A stretch of DNA of 64,000 nucleotides, taken from Flavobacterium hydrocarbonoxydans. GTDB lineage: Bacteria > Bacteroidota > Bacteroidia > Flavobacteriales > Flavobacteriaceae. Made by a program: the position numbers and the translations under genes. Below the pieces are notes generated by a model. It saw only the letters and a list, made by a program, of their open reading frames with translations, was not told the DNA's origin and did no database searches. Location: positions 26,415 through 90,414 of the forward strand of contig NZ_WSTB01000015.1 in NCBI RefSeq assembly GCF_009789235.1, in the 5' to 3' direction. Position 1 is the first letter of the stretch. Every line of letters starts with the position of its first letter. This document shows, piece after piece, positions 1-9,091 of the stretch.

Positions 1-453
1 TCCCCAGTTGAACGCCGAGGCTTGCAAAAAAGCATCTTTGGAAGATTGTAAAAGTCCGGAAGTAATCTCAGACGAGCTGCTATCATCGGACAAATCGCTT
101 TCTAAAATTGTAATTAAGGTTGCGGGAACATCATCTGAAAAATCATTTTCTAAGGTAATTATACCCAGATTTACGGTTTCTCCGGGTTTAGCCTTTATTT
201 TTAAAAGCAAATCTTTATAATCCTGACTGTGAATCAAAAGAAGTTGTTCGCCCTGAAGTGACGAATGAAGTTCGAATTTCCCATCATTTTTGGTAAGTTG
301 TGTAATCGAAGAATTTTGAATGCTTACTACAACATGCGCTAAAGGATTTTGTGTTTTGCCATCGATAACCATTCCTGAAAAAATAGTTTCCTGTTGCGCA
401 AAAGCACTTTTAAAACACAATAAAATAAAAAAGACCAAGTACTTTTTTCCCAT
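1..453 (-). CDS. TonB-dependent receptor, N-terminal part only (cut by window edge)
   Basis: An open frame of exactly 151 codons runs from an ATG at 451-453 to the window edge. It begins with a hydrophobic signal peptide ending in AFAQ, then a carboxypeptidase-like regulatory beta-sandwich (about residues 25-95), then an acidic linker and the segment ASAFNWG. That segment resembles the start of the plug region in a family of flavobacterial TonB-dependent receptors. The protein would sit in the outer membrane and import a ligand using TonB energy. The substrate cannot be told because the barrel lies outside the window. The call is by family pattern. Confidence 0.7.
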   Translation of the reverse strand, partial: MGKKYLVFFILLCFKSAFAQQETIFSGMVIDGKTQNPLAHVVVSIQNSSITQLTKNDGKFELHSSLQGEQLLLIHSQDYKDLLLKIKAKPGETVNLGIITLENDFSDDVPATLITILESDLSDDSSSSEITSGLLQSSKDAFLQASAFNWG

Positions 454-643
454 GAAAAACACCAATTAACTTTGAAAATAGTTTTGGATTGAAATGGATT
501 TTAAACATTACAATCTTTATTCAAAAGAGAAAATTGGTTTTTGGAAAAAAAATATAGATTTCAGAGCATCATTTCACTATAATGATTCTTGATACATTAT
601 TTCAAATATAGAAAAAAATATTCAATAGTACTATTTTTCTGAT

Positions 644-1867
644 TTATTTTGTCTCTGAAGTTCTGATTTTAGAAACCATAAAGGCAATCATAACGCCAAA
701 AACACCTATAAATGCAAAAGAAAACTGAAGTCCAAACGTTTCTGCAATATGCCCAATTACTGGCGGGCCAAGTAAAAAACCAAGGAAACTTATACTCGAA
801 ACTATTGTAAGAGCTTCTCCCGGCGGTACTGTTGGATTTTTACCAGCCAAACTATAAACCGTCGGAACAATGGTAGAAACGCCCAATCCGACCAACATAA
901 AAGCGAGCGTACACGGAATAATATAAGGTAAAAAAACTGCTGTAAAAAGCCCTAACGAAATCATGGCTCCACTAATTTGCATCACGCGTTCTCTACCAAA
1001 TTTATTGATCAAACCATCACCTAAAAAACGTCCTCCGGCCATCATAATCATAAACGAAGTGTATCCTAAAATTACCAATGGTCCAGGTGCTTTTACAATT
1101 TCTTTAAAATAAACACCACTCCAGTCAAACATAACACCTTCGCTGGCCATACTGCAAAAGCCTATTACACCCAGCCAAATTAATGTCGTATCGGGTTTAG
1201 AAAATAGTTTTTTGCCTTCCGGTTTGGGTTTTATTTTTTCTTTGGCTCTTACCAAAAACTGAAAATTAAAAGCAATCATCAATACCACAATCCCAGCTAC
1301 AATCAGAAAATGATAAAACGGAGTTAAATGCAATGTCATCATCCCTAAACCTACCAATGCACCCGTAAATCCTGCAAAACTCCACATGCCGTGAAAGGAT
1401 GACATAATCGTTTTTTTATAAAGTACTTCGGCATAAACACCTTGGGTATTAACGGCGATGTTTGCTAAATTTCCGAACAGACCAAAAACAAAAAGAGCCG
1501 TAGAAAGCTGCAATACTGAAGTAGCCAAACCTACACTTATCAAACTCAAAACATACATGATTAAGGTTACTACCAAAATACGATGGCTGCCAAATTTAGT
1601 GACCATTTTGCCCGAAAAAGGCATAATTACTAATTGTCCAAATGGAATGGCAAAAAGTATAGAGCCTAAATCGCCCTCGGATAAATGCAAAGCCGTTTTA
1701 ATGTCCGGAATTCTACTGGCCCAGGTGGCAAAACTTAAACCCATTCCGAAATAAAACATTCCAACAGCAATACGAATCCTGTTCAGATAAGATGCTTTGG
1801 CTTCTCTATAAACTTTTTTGATTTTTCCTTTGGTCTGGAATAATGTTAATGGATTGAAGTTTATCAC
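644..1867 (-). CDS. MFS transporter, YbjJ-like
   Basis: A protein of 407 residues with about twelve hydrophobic segments. The first membrane segment carries FATWASRIPDIK, typical of the YbjJ-type branch of the major facilitator superfamily, and the length fits that family. The substrate is unknown; some relatives are linked to sugar or drug efflux. The frame opens with GTG at 1865-1867; the next ATG falls inside the first membrane helix, so GTG is the better start. A dyad with a possible promoter lies directly upstream (1875-1938), suggesting repressor control. The gene stands alone. Confidence 0.8.
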   Translation of the reverse strand: MINFNPLTLFQTKGKIKKVYREAKASYLNRIRIAVGMFYFGMGLSFATWASRIPDIKTALHLSEGDLGSILFAIPFGQLVIMPFSGKMVTKFGSHRILVVTLIMYVLSLISVGLATSVLQLSTALFVFGLFGNLANIAVNTQGVYAEVLYKKTIMSSFHGMWSFAGFTGALVGLGMMTLHLTPFYHFLIVAGIVVLMIAFNFQFLVRAKEKIKPKPEGKKLFSKPDTTLIWLGVIGFCSMASEGVMFDWSGVYFKEIVKAPGPLVILGYTSFMIMMAGGRFLGDGLINKFGRERVMQISGAMISLGLFTAVFLPYIIPCTLAFMLVGLGVSTIVPTVYSLAGKNPTVPPGEALTIVSSISFLGFLLGPPVIGHIAETFGLQFSFAFIGVFGVMIAFMVSKIRTSETK

Positions 1868-1874
1868 AGGAATA

Positions 1875-1938
1875 CAATTTAGGTTTGGTGCTGTAAAAGT
1901 ACGAAAATCCTACTTTGCAGACTACCAAACCTAAATTG
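1875..1938 (-). promoter_or_regulatory. 15-bp dyad over the MFS gene promoter, possible operator
   Basis: Two perfect 15-bp arms, CAATTTAGGTTTGGT (1875-1889) and its complement (1924-1938), bracket a minus-strand -7 box TACTTTTA (1894-1901). The upstream arm covers a TTTG that could be the -33 box (spacing 24, a little long). The downstream arm covers the expected start of transcription. This placement fits a repressor operator pair. It does not look like a terminator because no T run follows. Confidence 0.45.
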
Positions 1939-2012
1939 TTCCTTTATATATAACGTTATTGTTTATAAATTGTAGCTTAAATAACTCTTTTAAATACAGC
2001 CGGGAAAAGATT

Positions 2013-2080
2013 TTTCACGCAGATTTGGCAGATGGAGCAGATTTATTTTAATCTTTTTAATCCTTTAATCTGTGGCAAAT
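2013..2080. repeat. Intergenic repeat of the cacgcagatttggcagat type
   Basis: An intergenic stretch with short internal repeats (gcagattt, gcagat, gcagattt) and a closing tttaatctgtggcaaa. It resembles a dispersed extragenic element common in flavobacterial genomes. It lies between two minus-strand genes. No coding frame is visible. Confidence 0.35.
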
Positions 2081-2094
2081 AAATAAATTATGCG

Positions 2095-3135
2095 CTATAA
2101 ACTAATCACTTTTTGCTGTGCGTTACTTGCAATTGCTGCTTCGATGATTTGCATAACACGCACTCCATCCTGTGCTGTTACTGGCTCTATTGTATTATTT
2201 ACTATCGAATGGTAAACGCCATCAAAATACTCGTAATAATTACCCTGAAGTGTTGGGATTTTTTCACGAATAATTTTTCCGTCGATTTCGGTATGCAAAA
2301 GCCCTTTTAAATCTTCGGATTCAGTTCCCCAACTATCTAAATTTGGTTTCTTTCCGACTTTCAAATCATCTTCCTGAACATCTCCGCGAGGTTTTAAAAA
2401 TGATCCTTTTTTACCATGAATTGTATAGGCCGGATGTGCTTCTCTAACAAAGAAACCTGCTTTTAACCGCACTCTGAAATCTTCATAAAGCAACAACAAA
2501 TCGATATAATCATCTACCAAAGAATTTTCTCTGGTAATGCGAATATCAGCAAAAATACCTTTTGGTGAACCAAACAAACAAACAGCCTGATCGATTAAAT
2601 GCGGCCCTAAATCTTTGAGAATTCCGGCACCGTCATTAGCGGTTTCTTTATGTGCTTTCGGGCTCAATAACGGATTATATCTGTCAAAATGAAATTCGGC
2701 TTCAACTAAATCGCCTAAAACACCTTCTTGTATTATTTTTTGAATGGTTTTAAAATCACTATCCCATCTACGGTTTTGAAAAACGGCTAATTTTACTCCT
2801 TGTTCTTTAGCTATTTTGGCTAATTCTTCGGCTTCGGCAACAGTGGTTGTAAATGCTTTTTCGACCACGGCATGTTTCCCGGCCAAAAGCACTTTTTTAG
2901 CATATTCAAAATGGGTTCCGACTGGCGTGTTTACGATAACCAAATCGACATCATCGGCTAATAATTCTTCGATAGAAGGATAACTTTTTACATTAGGATA
3001 ATCTTCCTGAATCAGTTTTTTGCTTCTCTCCCAGGAACCTAATAATTCAAATCCCGGGTGAAGTTCTAAAAAAGGCGCGTGAAAAACTTTCCCCGACATT
3101 CCGTATGATAATAGTGCAGTTTTTATTTTTTGCAT
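2095..3135 (-). CDS. Gfo/Idh/MocA family oxidoreductase
   Basis: A predicted NAD(P)-dependent sugar or polyol oxidoreductase of 346 residues. The N-terminus MQKIKTALLSYGMSGKVFHAPF is a Rossmann dinucleotide-binding start of the YceM/YdgJ-like branch. VVEKAFT near residue 95 replaces the usual EKP motif. The C-terminal half is the alpha/beta substrate domain with the DLGPHLIDQA helix. I chose the ATG at 3133-3135 because the frame upstream (to 3165) runs into an intergenic repeat and lacks family similarity. It sits 76 bases downstream of an Old Yellow Enzyme gene on the same strand, with a repeat between. The exact substrate is unknown. Confidence 0.85.
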   Translation of the reverse strand: MQKIKTALLSYGMSGKVFHAPFLELHPGFELLGSWERSKKLIQEDYPNVKSYPSIEELLADDVDLVIVNTPVGTHFEYAKKVLLAGKHAVVEKAFTTTVAEAEELAKIAKEQGVKLAVFQNRRWDSDFKTIQKIIQEGVLGDLVEAEFHFDRYNPLLSPKAHKETANDGAGILKDLGPHLIDQAVCLFGSPKGIFADIRITRENSLVDDYIDLLLLYEDFRVRLKAGFFVREAHPAYTIHGKKGSFLKPRGDVQEDDLKVGKKPNLDSWGTESEDLKGLLHTEIDGKIIREKIPTLQGNYYEYFDGVYHSIVNNTIEPVTAQDGVRVMQIIEAAIASNAQQKVISL

Positions 3136-3152
3136 TTTATAAAGTTTTTTCC

Positions 3153-3205
3153 GCCACGAATTCACGAATTATATATTCTGAAAAAATAATTCGTGAATTC
3201 GTGGC
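3153..3205. repeat. Intergenic inverted repeat, family A (18-bp arms)
   Basis: Perfect inverted repeat with arms gccacgaattcacgaatt (3153-3170) and its complement (3188-3205). Related copies or single arms occur at 15222-15239, 18772-18840 and 36601-36658. It sits between two minus-strand genes and could form a hairpin in their RNA. Confidence 0.75.
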
Positions 3206-3211
3206 TATTTT

Positions 3212-4282
3212 TTAATTTTTAGCGCGTTCGTATTGTTTAGGCCACTGAATATCTTCGCTTAAAGCGGAAGCAAAATCGAGAGGCAAATTAGGATTTCGAA
3301 GTGATTCTCTGGCGAATAAAACTAAATCGGCCTGACCATTTTCTAAAATCTCTTCGGCTTGCTGTGCTTCGGTAATCAAACCAACTGCTCCCGTTAAAAT
3401 ATTGGCTTCTTTTTTTACTTTTTCGGCAAAAGGAACCTGATAATTTGGCCCAAGCTGAATTTGCTGATGCGAAACCAATCCACCTGACGAAACATCAATC
3501 AAATCAACTCCTTTTTCTTTTAATATTTTTGAAAGTTGCACTGATTCTTCCGGATTCCATCCGCCTTCTGCCCAATCTGTAGCCGAAATTCGGACAAACA
3601 AAGGCAAATCCGAAGGCCACACTGATTGCACTGCATCGGTAATTTCAACCGTTAAACGAATTCGATTTTCGAAACTTCCACCATATTCATCGGTTCTGAC
3701 ATTCGTTAAGGGCGATAAAAATTGGTGTAACAAATACCCATGAGCGGCATGAATTTCCAATACCTGAAAGCCTGCCTCCACTGCTCTTTTCGTAGCCGAT
3801 TTAAAATCTGAAATTACTTTTTCAATTCCGGTTTTATCTAAAGCTACCGGCAAATAAGGCTCATTCTCATGATATGGTACAGCACTTGCGGATACCGTTT
3901 GCCATCCAATATTAGAAATATCTAATTTTTTATTCCCTAGCCAGGGAGCAGAAACACTCGCTTTTCGACCAGCGTGTGCCAACTGAATTCCCGGAACCGA
4001 ATCTTGCGAAACAATAAACTCATTGATTTGTTTCAACTTCACGATTTGCTCGTCGTTCCAAAGTCCTAAATCGGCAGGTGAAATTCGGCCTTCAGGAGAA
4101 ACTGCTGTTGCTTCCTGAATGATTAAACCCGCTCCACCGCTGGCACGACTGCCTAAATGAACCAAATGCCAGTCGTTTGCAAATCCATCGATTGCAGAAT
4201 ATTGACACATGGGTGAAATAACGATTCTATTTTTTAAAGTGATTTTTTTTATCGAAAGAGGTGTAAATAATAATGAAGCCAT
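3212..4282 (-). CDS. namA: NADH:flavin oxidoreductase, Old Yellow Enzyme family (YqjM/NamA-like)
   Basis: A predicted FMN-dependent ene-reductase of 356 residues that reduces activated C=C bonds with NAD(P)H. The N-terminus (PLSIKKITLKNRIVISPMCQYSA) and the length match the YqjM/NamA branch. HAGRKAS, the EIHAAHGYLLHQFLSP segment with FMN and substrate-binding residues, and the RTDEYGGSFENR signature are all present. The physiological substrate is not known; NamA-type enzymes are often linked to oxidative or electrophile stress. The ATG at 4280-4282 is the only sensible start. A 9-bp inverted pair (tgtaacttt 4287-4295 and 4344-4352) lies upstream. Confidence 0.9.
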   Translation of the reverse strand: MASLLFTPLSIKKITLKNRIVISPMCQYSAIDGFANDWHLVHLGSRASGGAGLIIQEATAVSPEGRISPADLGLWNDEQIVKLKQINEFIVSQDSVPGIQLAHAGRKASVSAPWLGNKKLDISNIGWQTVSASAVPYHENEPYLPVALDKTGIEKVISDFKSATKRAVEAGFQVLEIHAAHGYLLHQFLSPLTNVRTDEYGGSFENRIRLTVEITDAVQSVWPSDLPLFVRISATDWAEGGWNPEESVQLSKILKEKGVDLIDVSSGGLVSHQQIQLGPNYQVPFAEKVKKEANILTGAVGLITEAQQAEEILENGQADLVLFARESLRNPNLPLDFASALSEDIQWPKQYERAKN

Positions 4283-4485
4283 AGGATGTAACTTTTAAGG
4301 AAATTTTGCTACCAACTGAGTAGCGATAGCAATTAAAAAAAGTAAAGTTACAGCATCTTGTTAAAGTAGAAATCTAAATTTTACGAATTAACAAACTTTT
4401 AAAACCTTATACACTATATTGCACTATCAAATTAAAATAGAAAACGTTACTTTTGTGCGTTAAAATTACGAACTAAAAATACAAA

Positions 4486-5835
4486 ATGGATATAGTTATC
4501 AAGCTTTCTCAATTTCTATTGAGTTTATCATTACTGATTATTCTTCACGAATTAGGACATTTTATTCCTGCCAAATTATTTAAAACCAGAGTCGAAAAAT
4601 TTTATTTATTTTTTGATGTGAAATATTCCCTTTTCAAAAAGCAAATTGGAGAAACGGTGTACGGAATTGGGTGGCTGCCTCTTGGTGGTTATGTAAAAAT
4701 CTCCGGAATGATCGACGAAAGCATGGACAAAGAACAAATGGCTTTGCCTCCACAGCCGTGGGAATTTCGTTCTAAACCGGCCTGGCAACGTTTGATTATT
4801 ATGTTAGGTGGGGTTACAGTAAACTTTATCCTGGCGTTTATTATCTATATCGGAATGGCGTTTGTTTATGGTGATACGTATGTTGCCAATGCAGATTTGA
4901 AAGACGGAATTTGGGTAACCAATCCGGCTATTGAAAAAGCTGGAATAAAAACTGGGGATAAAATTATTTCTATAAACGGAAAGAAAATGGAGCGTTATGA
5001 TGATATCTCCAAAAATCTGTACATGGCTTCAGAAGTTACCGTACAACGAAACAATGAAACTAAAACTATAAAATTCCCTATCAATATTATCAATCAGATA
5101 AGTAATTCCGGAGCCAAACGTACTTTGGTCGAAATGAGGATTCCGTTTATAGTTAGTGAAGTAGAAAAAAACTCTCTTAATGCTGCAAATTTGAAATCAG
5201 CAGATATCATCACTCATTTTAATGGTGTTCCAGTAAAATATGCAGATGAAGCAATAGCTCAATTTAAAAACTTTAGTGGCAAAACTGTTCCTGTCACTTT
5301 AAAAAGAGATGGTAAAGTTGTTCAGACTACTGTAAAATTCAACAACAAATCTAAGTTACAAATAGCTTACGCTTCAAGATTACCCTATTCTAATATTGAA
5401 AAATTGAATCTTTATAAGGTTAATCGCGATCAATATAGTTTTGGAGAATCTATTCCAATCGGAATTACTACTGGTGTTGACGGATTAGTTGACTACGGAA
5501 ACCAGCTTAAAACAATATTCAATCCTAAAACAGAAGCTTATAAAGAAGTAGGTGGTTTTGCCGCAATTTTCAATATTTTTCCAAATTCATGGAGCTGGGA
5601 AGCATTCTGGTCAATCACTGCTTTATTGTCAATTATGTTGGGTGTAATGAATTTATTGCCAATTCCTGCCCTTGATGGTGGTCATGTGATGTTTTTATTA
5701 TACGAAATAATTAGTGGCAGAAAACCAAGTGACAAGTTCCTTGAAAACGCCCAAATGGTTGGTTTCGTACTACTTATATCACTGCTTTTATTTGCCAACG
5801 GAAACGATATTTACAAGGCAATTGTAGGCAAATAA
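4486..5835 (+). CDS. rseP: Site-2 zinc metalloprotease RseP
   Basis: A membrane-embedded protease that cleaves transmembrane substrates such as anti-sigma factors and signal peptides inside the inner membrane. The zinc motif HELGH is at residues 21-25 in the first membrane helix, and NLLPIPALDGGH near the C-terminus supplies the third zinc ligand. Two PDZ-like domains lie between (about residues 130-290). Its 449 residues match the family. In this organism it may process FecR-type anti-sigma factors such as the one at 28641-29819, but that link is inference. A TACTTTTG box (4448-4455) lies 30 bases before the ATG. Two tRNA-Asn genes follow. Confidence 0.95.
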   Translation: MDIVIKLSQFLLSLSLLIILHELGHFIPAKLFKTRVEKFYLFFDVKYSLFKKQIGETVYGIGWLPLGGYVKISGMIDESMDKEQMALPPQPWEFRSKPAWQRLIIMLGGVTVNFILAFIIYIGMAFVYGDTYVANADLKDGIWVTNPAIEKAGIKTGDKIISINGKKMERYDDISKNLYMASEVTVQRNNETKTIKFPINIINQISNSGAKRTLVEMRIPFIVSEVEKNSLNAANLKSADIITHFNGVPVKYADEAIAQFKNFSGKTVPVTLKRDGKVVQTTVKFNNKSKLQIAYASRLPYSNIEKLNLYKVNRDQYSFGESIPIGITTGVDGLVDYGNQLKTIFNPKTEAYKEVGGFAAIFNIFPNSWSWEAFWSITALLSIMLGVMNLLPIPALDGGHVMFLLYEIISGRKPSDKFLENAQMVGFVLLISLLLFANGNDIYKAIVGK

Positions 5836-5864
5836 AAATAGTTGCAAAAAAGAGTTAAAATATT

Positions 5865-5894
5865 TTTGGGAAATTAAAAATTCGACTATATTTG
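5865..5894 (+). promoter_or_regulatory. Bacteroidota-type promoter for the tRNA-Asn pair
   Basis: TTTG (5865-5868), 18 bases, then TATATTTG (5887-5894) matches the Bacteroidota -33/-7 pattern and ends 24 bases before the first tRNA. Confidence 0.75.
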
Positions 5895-5918
5895 CACTCG
5901 CTAAAAAGAGCAACAACT

Positions 5919-5992
5919 TCCTCCTTAGCTCAGTTGGTTAGAGCATCTGACTGTTAATCAGAGGGTCCTTGGTTCGAGCCCAAGAGGGGGAG
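5919..5992 (+). tRNA. tRNA-Asn (GTT), copy 1
   Basis: Full cloverleaf of 74 nt. The acceptor arm TCCTCCT pairs with AGGGGGA (one G-T wobble). The D arm is GCTC/GAGC, the anticodon stem carries GTT in loop CTGTTAA, and the T arm CTTGG-TTCGAGC-CCAAG is intact. CCA is not encoded. The sequence is identical to copy 2 downstream. Confidence 0.97.
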
Positions 5993-6030
5993 CAACTTTT
6001 TTTAGCAAACATATTTACCTTTAAGGTGAT

Positions 6031-6104
6031 TCCTCCTTAGCTCAGTTGGTTAGAGCATCTGACTGTTAATCAGAGGGTCCTTGGTTCGAGCCCAAGAGGG
6101 GGAG
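6031..6104 (+). tRNA. tRNA-Asn (GTT), copy 2
   Basis: Same 74-nt sequence as the copy 38 bases upstream, so a recent tandem duplication or gene-conversion pair. It is followed directly by a rho-independent terminator and was probably transcribed together with copy 1. Confidence 0.97.
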
Positions 6105-6110
6105 CTTATT

Positions 6111-6144
6111 AAAAGACTATCATTTACTTGGTAGTCTTTTTTTT
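6111..6144 (+). terminator. Rho-independent terminator of the tRNA pair
   Basis: AAAAGACTA pairs with TAGTCTTTT around a 12-nt loop and runs into eight T residues. Confidence 0.85.
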
Positions 6145-6326
6145 GCTCTAAAGTCAAGTGAATTTAATACGGATCAACACGAAAAACCATCAAGACGAAA
6201 AGCTGTGGATAGAGTAAAAATTTAACGCAGAGAACGCTAAGTTTTTTTGCTCTTATTTTATATAAAAGACATTCTAAGATAAAAATCCTTGTATTCTCAA
6301 CGGTAAAAAAAATTAGTATTGATCCT

Positions 6327-7475
6327 CTAAAACGCTTCTGTAAAATTAAAATACAAACCGTGCGCTTCTTTTCCTACTCCAAAATCGATTCGGACATTCA
6401 TTCTGGGCTGCACTTCAAAACGGTATCCTATTCCTCCGTTAGGAACAAATTTATTGATTTCCTTAACCGAATCCGCCATGGTTCCTAAGCCAGCCCAGGC
6501 GACAACTCCGTGTTTACTCATCTTGCCATCACTTTTCAGAAACATATAACGCCATTCCGGAATTAAAAAAATAGCGGTTTTATCCCGATATTTACCCGTC
6601 AAATAGCCCCGAAGAGCATCATTCCCACCAATTACAGATAATTCCGAATACGGAACATCGCCAGTTGCAAAACGACCGTCAAGCCGCACTGCAAAAGTGT
6701 TTCCCGGTCTGTTTATCTGATAGTATTTTCTCAAATCTACTTCGTAAACACTATACGTATTATCACCTCCTAAAGCATCCGTATATCGTGTAAAAAATAT
6801 CTTTGCAAGCATTCCTTTATAAGCATTTACCGAGATATCACGACTATCATAAGTAAGTGTTACGCCAACTCCTGTGTTGAAATTATTTGGCCCATATTTT
6901 ATGTAATTTGAATCATTGAGCATTATCTCATTAACCTCTTTGACATCTGTCTGATTCAAATCTACCAAAACCCCTGCGTATAAACTTTTGACAATTCTGT
7001 ATTGAAACTCTGGCGTAAAAAAGAAACCAACTCTTTTATAACTGGAGGTCGATTCACCTTTTTCTATATTATCTGCCGTTTCAAAACCTACACCAAAATA
7101 ATCATCGGTTGCTTTTACCACTCTACTCACAAAATTAAACCTGATTTTATCTTCGTTCCAGAAAGAAGCCATTTTTACATTTAAACCAATATTGCCTTTG
7201 GTACTAATAAAAGCGGTAACAGGCAATGAAGAACGCTGAATCAGACTGTCCTTCCGATTTGTTTTAAAGGTTATCAAAGCTCCTCCTCCTAACAACAAAC
7301 CATTTTCGGGCGTGTATCCCGGACCCACTATCGGACTTATAAAAACTTTTCCGGAGTCAATTTTGTTTTGTTTTATAACAGCTCTTTTTTCCATAAACTT
7401 TTTTATGAAGGCAGGCTGAGAAAAACCATTCAAACAAAAAAAAGAAAAACAAATGATGTAAATATATCTTTTCAA
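6327..7475 (-). CDS. BamA/TamA-family (D15-like) outer membrane protein
   Basis: A predicted outer membrane beta-barrel of the bacterial surface antigen (D15) type without POTRA domains. Alternating strands with aromatic ends run from about residue 40 to the end. SVIGGNDALRGYLTGKYRDK carries the conserved RGY motif of Omp85 barrels, and the last residue is phenylalanine, as usual for BAM clients. No ATG is available before the signal peptide. A TTG at 7473-7475 gives MKRYIYIICFSFFCLNGFSQ, a clean signal peptide; the frame is open to a TTG at 7517. Its function may be protein or lipid export, or a passive barrel. No operon partner is seen. Confidence 0.8.
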   Translation of the reverse strand: MKRYIYIICFSFFCLNGFSQPAFIKKFMEKRAVIKQNKIDSGKVFISPIVGPGYTPENGLLLGGGALITFKTNRKDSLIQRSSLPVTAFISTKGNIGLNVKMASFWNEDKIRFNFVSRVVKATDDYFGVGFETADNIEKGESTSSYKRVGFFFTPEFQYRIVKSLYAGVLVDLNQTDVKEVNEIMLNDSNYIKYGPNNFNTGVGVTLTYDSRDISVNAYKGMLAKIFFTRYTDALGGDNTYSVYEVDLRKYYQINRPGNTFAVRLDGRFATGDVPYSELSVIGGNDALRGYLTGKYRDKTAIFLIPEWRYMFLKSDGKMSKHGVVAWAGLGTMADSVKEINKFVPNGGIGYRFEVQPRMNVRIDFGVGKEAHGLYFNFTEAF

Positions 7476-7590
7476 AATGCTATTTTTTAAATTGTTGTTC
7501 AAAAAAACTATAGCCAAGTTACGCCATTTTTTTATTTTTTGTAGGTTTTTAGTTCGGAAAAGCGCCTAATCAACGGAAAAAGAATAAGAT

Positions 7591-7626
7591 AAAAAAAAGT
7601 CCTTATAATTAATTATAAAGACTTTG
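7591..7626 (-). terminator. Rho-independent terminator of the DUF418 gene
   Basis: Minus-strand hairpin AAAGTC-TTTATAATTAATTATAAG-GACTTT followed by a run of T residues. Confidence 0.75.
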
Positions 7627-7713
7627 CTTATTGTAATAGCTGCTTAATTCTTTTTCATAACACCTTGATTATCTGTAGAAAAAGTGTTTTAAAATTTATC
7701 TTCCCGATAAAAA

Positions 7714-8910
7714 CTATACTGCTTTTATTTCGGCAATTGCTTCATCATTTGTTTTTCGGAAAGGAAATAATTGTCGGTAACTAGCCGCTCTCCAAGCCCA
7801 TTCGATTGGACCGTAATTGAACTTCGAAAGCCACCATTTGCTTATAAACAACTGGATAACATATACAATAACTGCTACTGTAAAATAAAACCAGTACGGC
7901 ATTGTATTGCCTATTTTTAGACCAATCCCTGAGAAAATAAAGGCTGCCAGGATATTTTGTACAATGTAATTTGTTAGTGTCATTTTTCCGCAGGCACTAA
8001 AATAACTAAATACCGTTTTGAGCTTACCACTATTATACAACAAACAAATTCCTGTAGCAATAAAAACCATGGTACTTAGAATGACCCAATAAACCGGAAA
8101 AAAATAAGTAAGAAAAGCTGCTTTATAAGAAAGCGCAACATTAAAAATGATTCCAAAAGTTACAGCACAAAAAAGACTTATAAAAAGGGTATATTTTAAT
8201 GTTTTTTTCAATTCATTTAAACGATTAAAAAAATCAATTTTTTGCAGCAGAAACCCAAAAAGCATACAAGCAAACATCACGATATGTGCTGAAACAGCAT
8301 ATCCCAGCCTGACGATTTGCTCGTAATAGGAAGCCAGCAAATTAAAATTAAAAAAGTCCAGCCAATTCCCAGAATAATACAACTTCAGATATTCAGCATT
8401 GGTGGTGATTTCTGTATATTGCATTTTTATGCCTGCGATGTAAGCCGTAATAACCGGAGTTAAAACAATAAGAACGGTACAAAGTAACCCTAGAACTTTA
8501 GCAGAACTTTTATAAAAAAGCAACAACACAAGTCCCAAAAAAGCATAATCTTTTAAAATATCGCCCAACCAAAAAGACGAATTAATAAAGGCCAGCACAA
8601 AAAGCAAAATCATTCGCCAGCTAAAAAAAAGAACTGGGTTTTTTCCTTTACTGGATATATTATTTATTAAAATCGCAAAACCATAACCAAATAAAAGTGT
8701 CAATAGTGTCCAGGATTTCGCAGCAAAAAAATGGCGATTGATCAGCTGCAAAACAGTTGAAAGGATATTATTTTCAGTCTTAACAGGCAATCCAATGTAG
8801 ATAAAATCTATATAATTCCCAATTACAACTCCTAATAATGCCCATCCACGAAGAATATCAACAATAGCAGTTCTTTTACTTTTTTCAATAGGCTGGTAGG
8901 AAGTCGTCAT
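7714..8910 (-). CDS. DUF418 domain-containing membrane protein (YeiB-like)
   Basis: A polytopic inner membrane protein of 398 residues with about ten hydrophobic helices. RTAIVDILRGWALLGVVIGNY near the start is the conserved opening of the YeiB/DUF418 group, related to heparan-N-acetyltransferase-like acyltransferases. The C-terminus has NYIVQNILAAFIF and the closing PIEWAWRAASY block typical of DUF418. The biochemical role is unproven; an acyl-transfer role is often suggested. The gene stands alone and has its own terminator. Confidence 0.88.
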   Translation of the reverse strand: MTTSYQPIEKSKRTAIVDILRGWALLGVVIGNYIDFIYIGLPVKTENNILSTVLQLINRHFFAAKSWTLLTLLFGYGFAILINNISSKGKNPVLFFSWRMILLFVLAFINSSFWLGDILKDYAFLGLVLLLFYKSSAKVLGLLCTVLIVLTPVITAYIAGIKMQYTEITTNAEYLKLYYSGNWLDFFNFNLLASYYEQIVRLGYAVSAHIVMFACMLFGFLLQKIDFFNRLNELKKTLKYTLFISLFCAVTFGIIFNVALSYKAAFLTYFFPVYWVILSTMVFIATGICLLYNSGKLKTVFSYFSACGKMTLTNYIVQNILAAFIFSGIGLKIGNTMPYWFYFTVAVIVYVIQLFISKWWLSKFNYGPIEWAWRAASYRQLFPFRKTNDEAIAEIKAV

Positions 8911-9018
8911 ATATTTTGGGGAAATTTTGGGGTTATACGTTTTTTTTAAATTTATTAATAGTGAGTCAAAAGTAAGAAAATTATATATTCCTGCTTTTTT
9001 TACCTCCTTTTTTTACAT

Positions 9019-9065
9019 AAAAAAACTGCCTTGATTTAAAAGTATTTCTTTTAAATCAAGGCAGT
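9019..9065 (-). terminator. Strong rho-independent terminator of the threonine dehydrogenase gene
   Basis: Perfect 18-bp stem (9025-9042 with 9048-9065) and a 5-nt loop, followed on the minus strand by seven T residues. It lies 26 bases after the stop codon. Confidence 0.92.
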
Positions 9066-9091
9066 AATGATCTTAGCTTAATTTGTCCTTA

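Noticed and set aside
4287..4352. Nine-base inverted pair upstream of the Old Yellow Enzyme gene as an operator
   Set aside because: Arms are short, AT-rich and 48 bases apart; not distinguishable from chance by eye.
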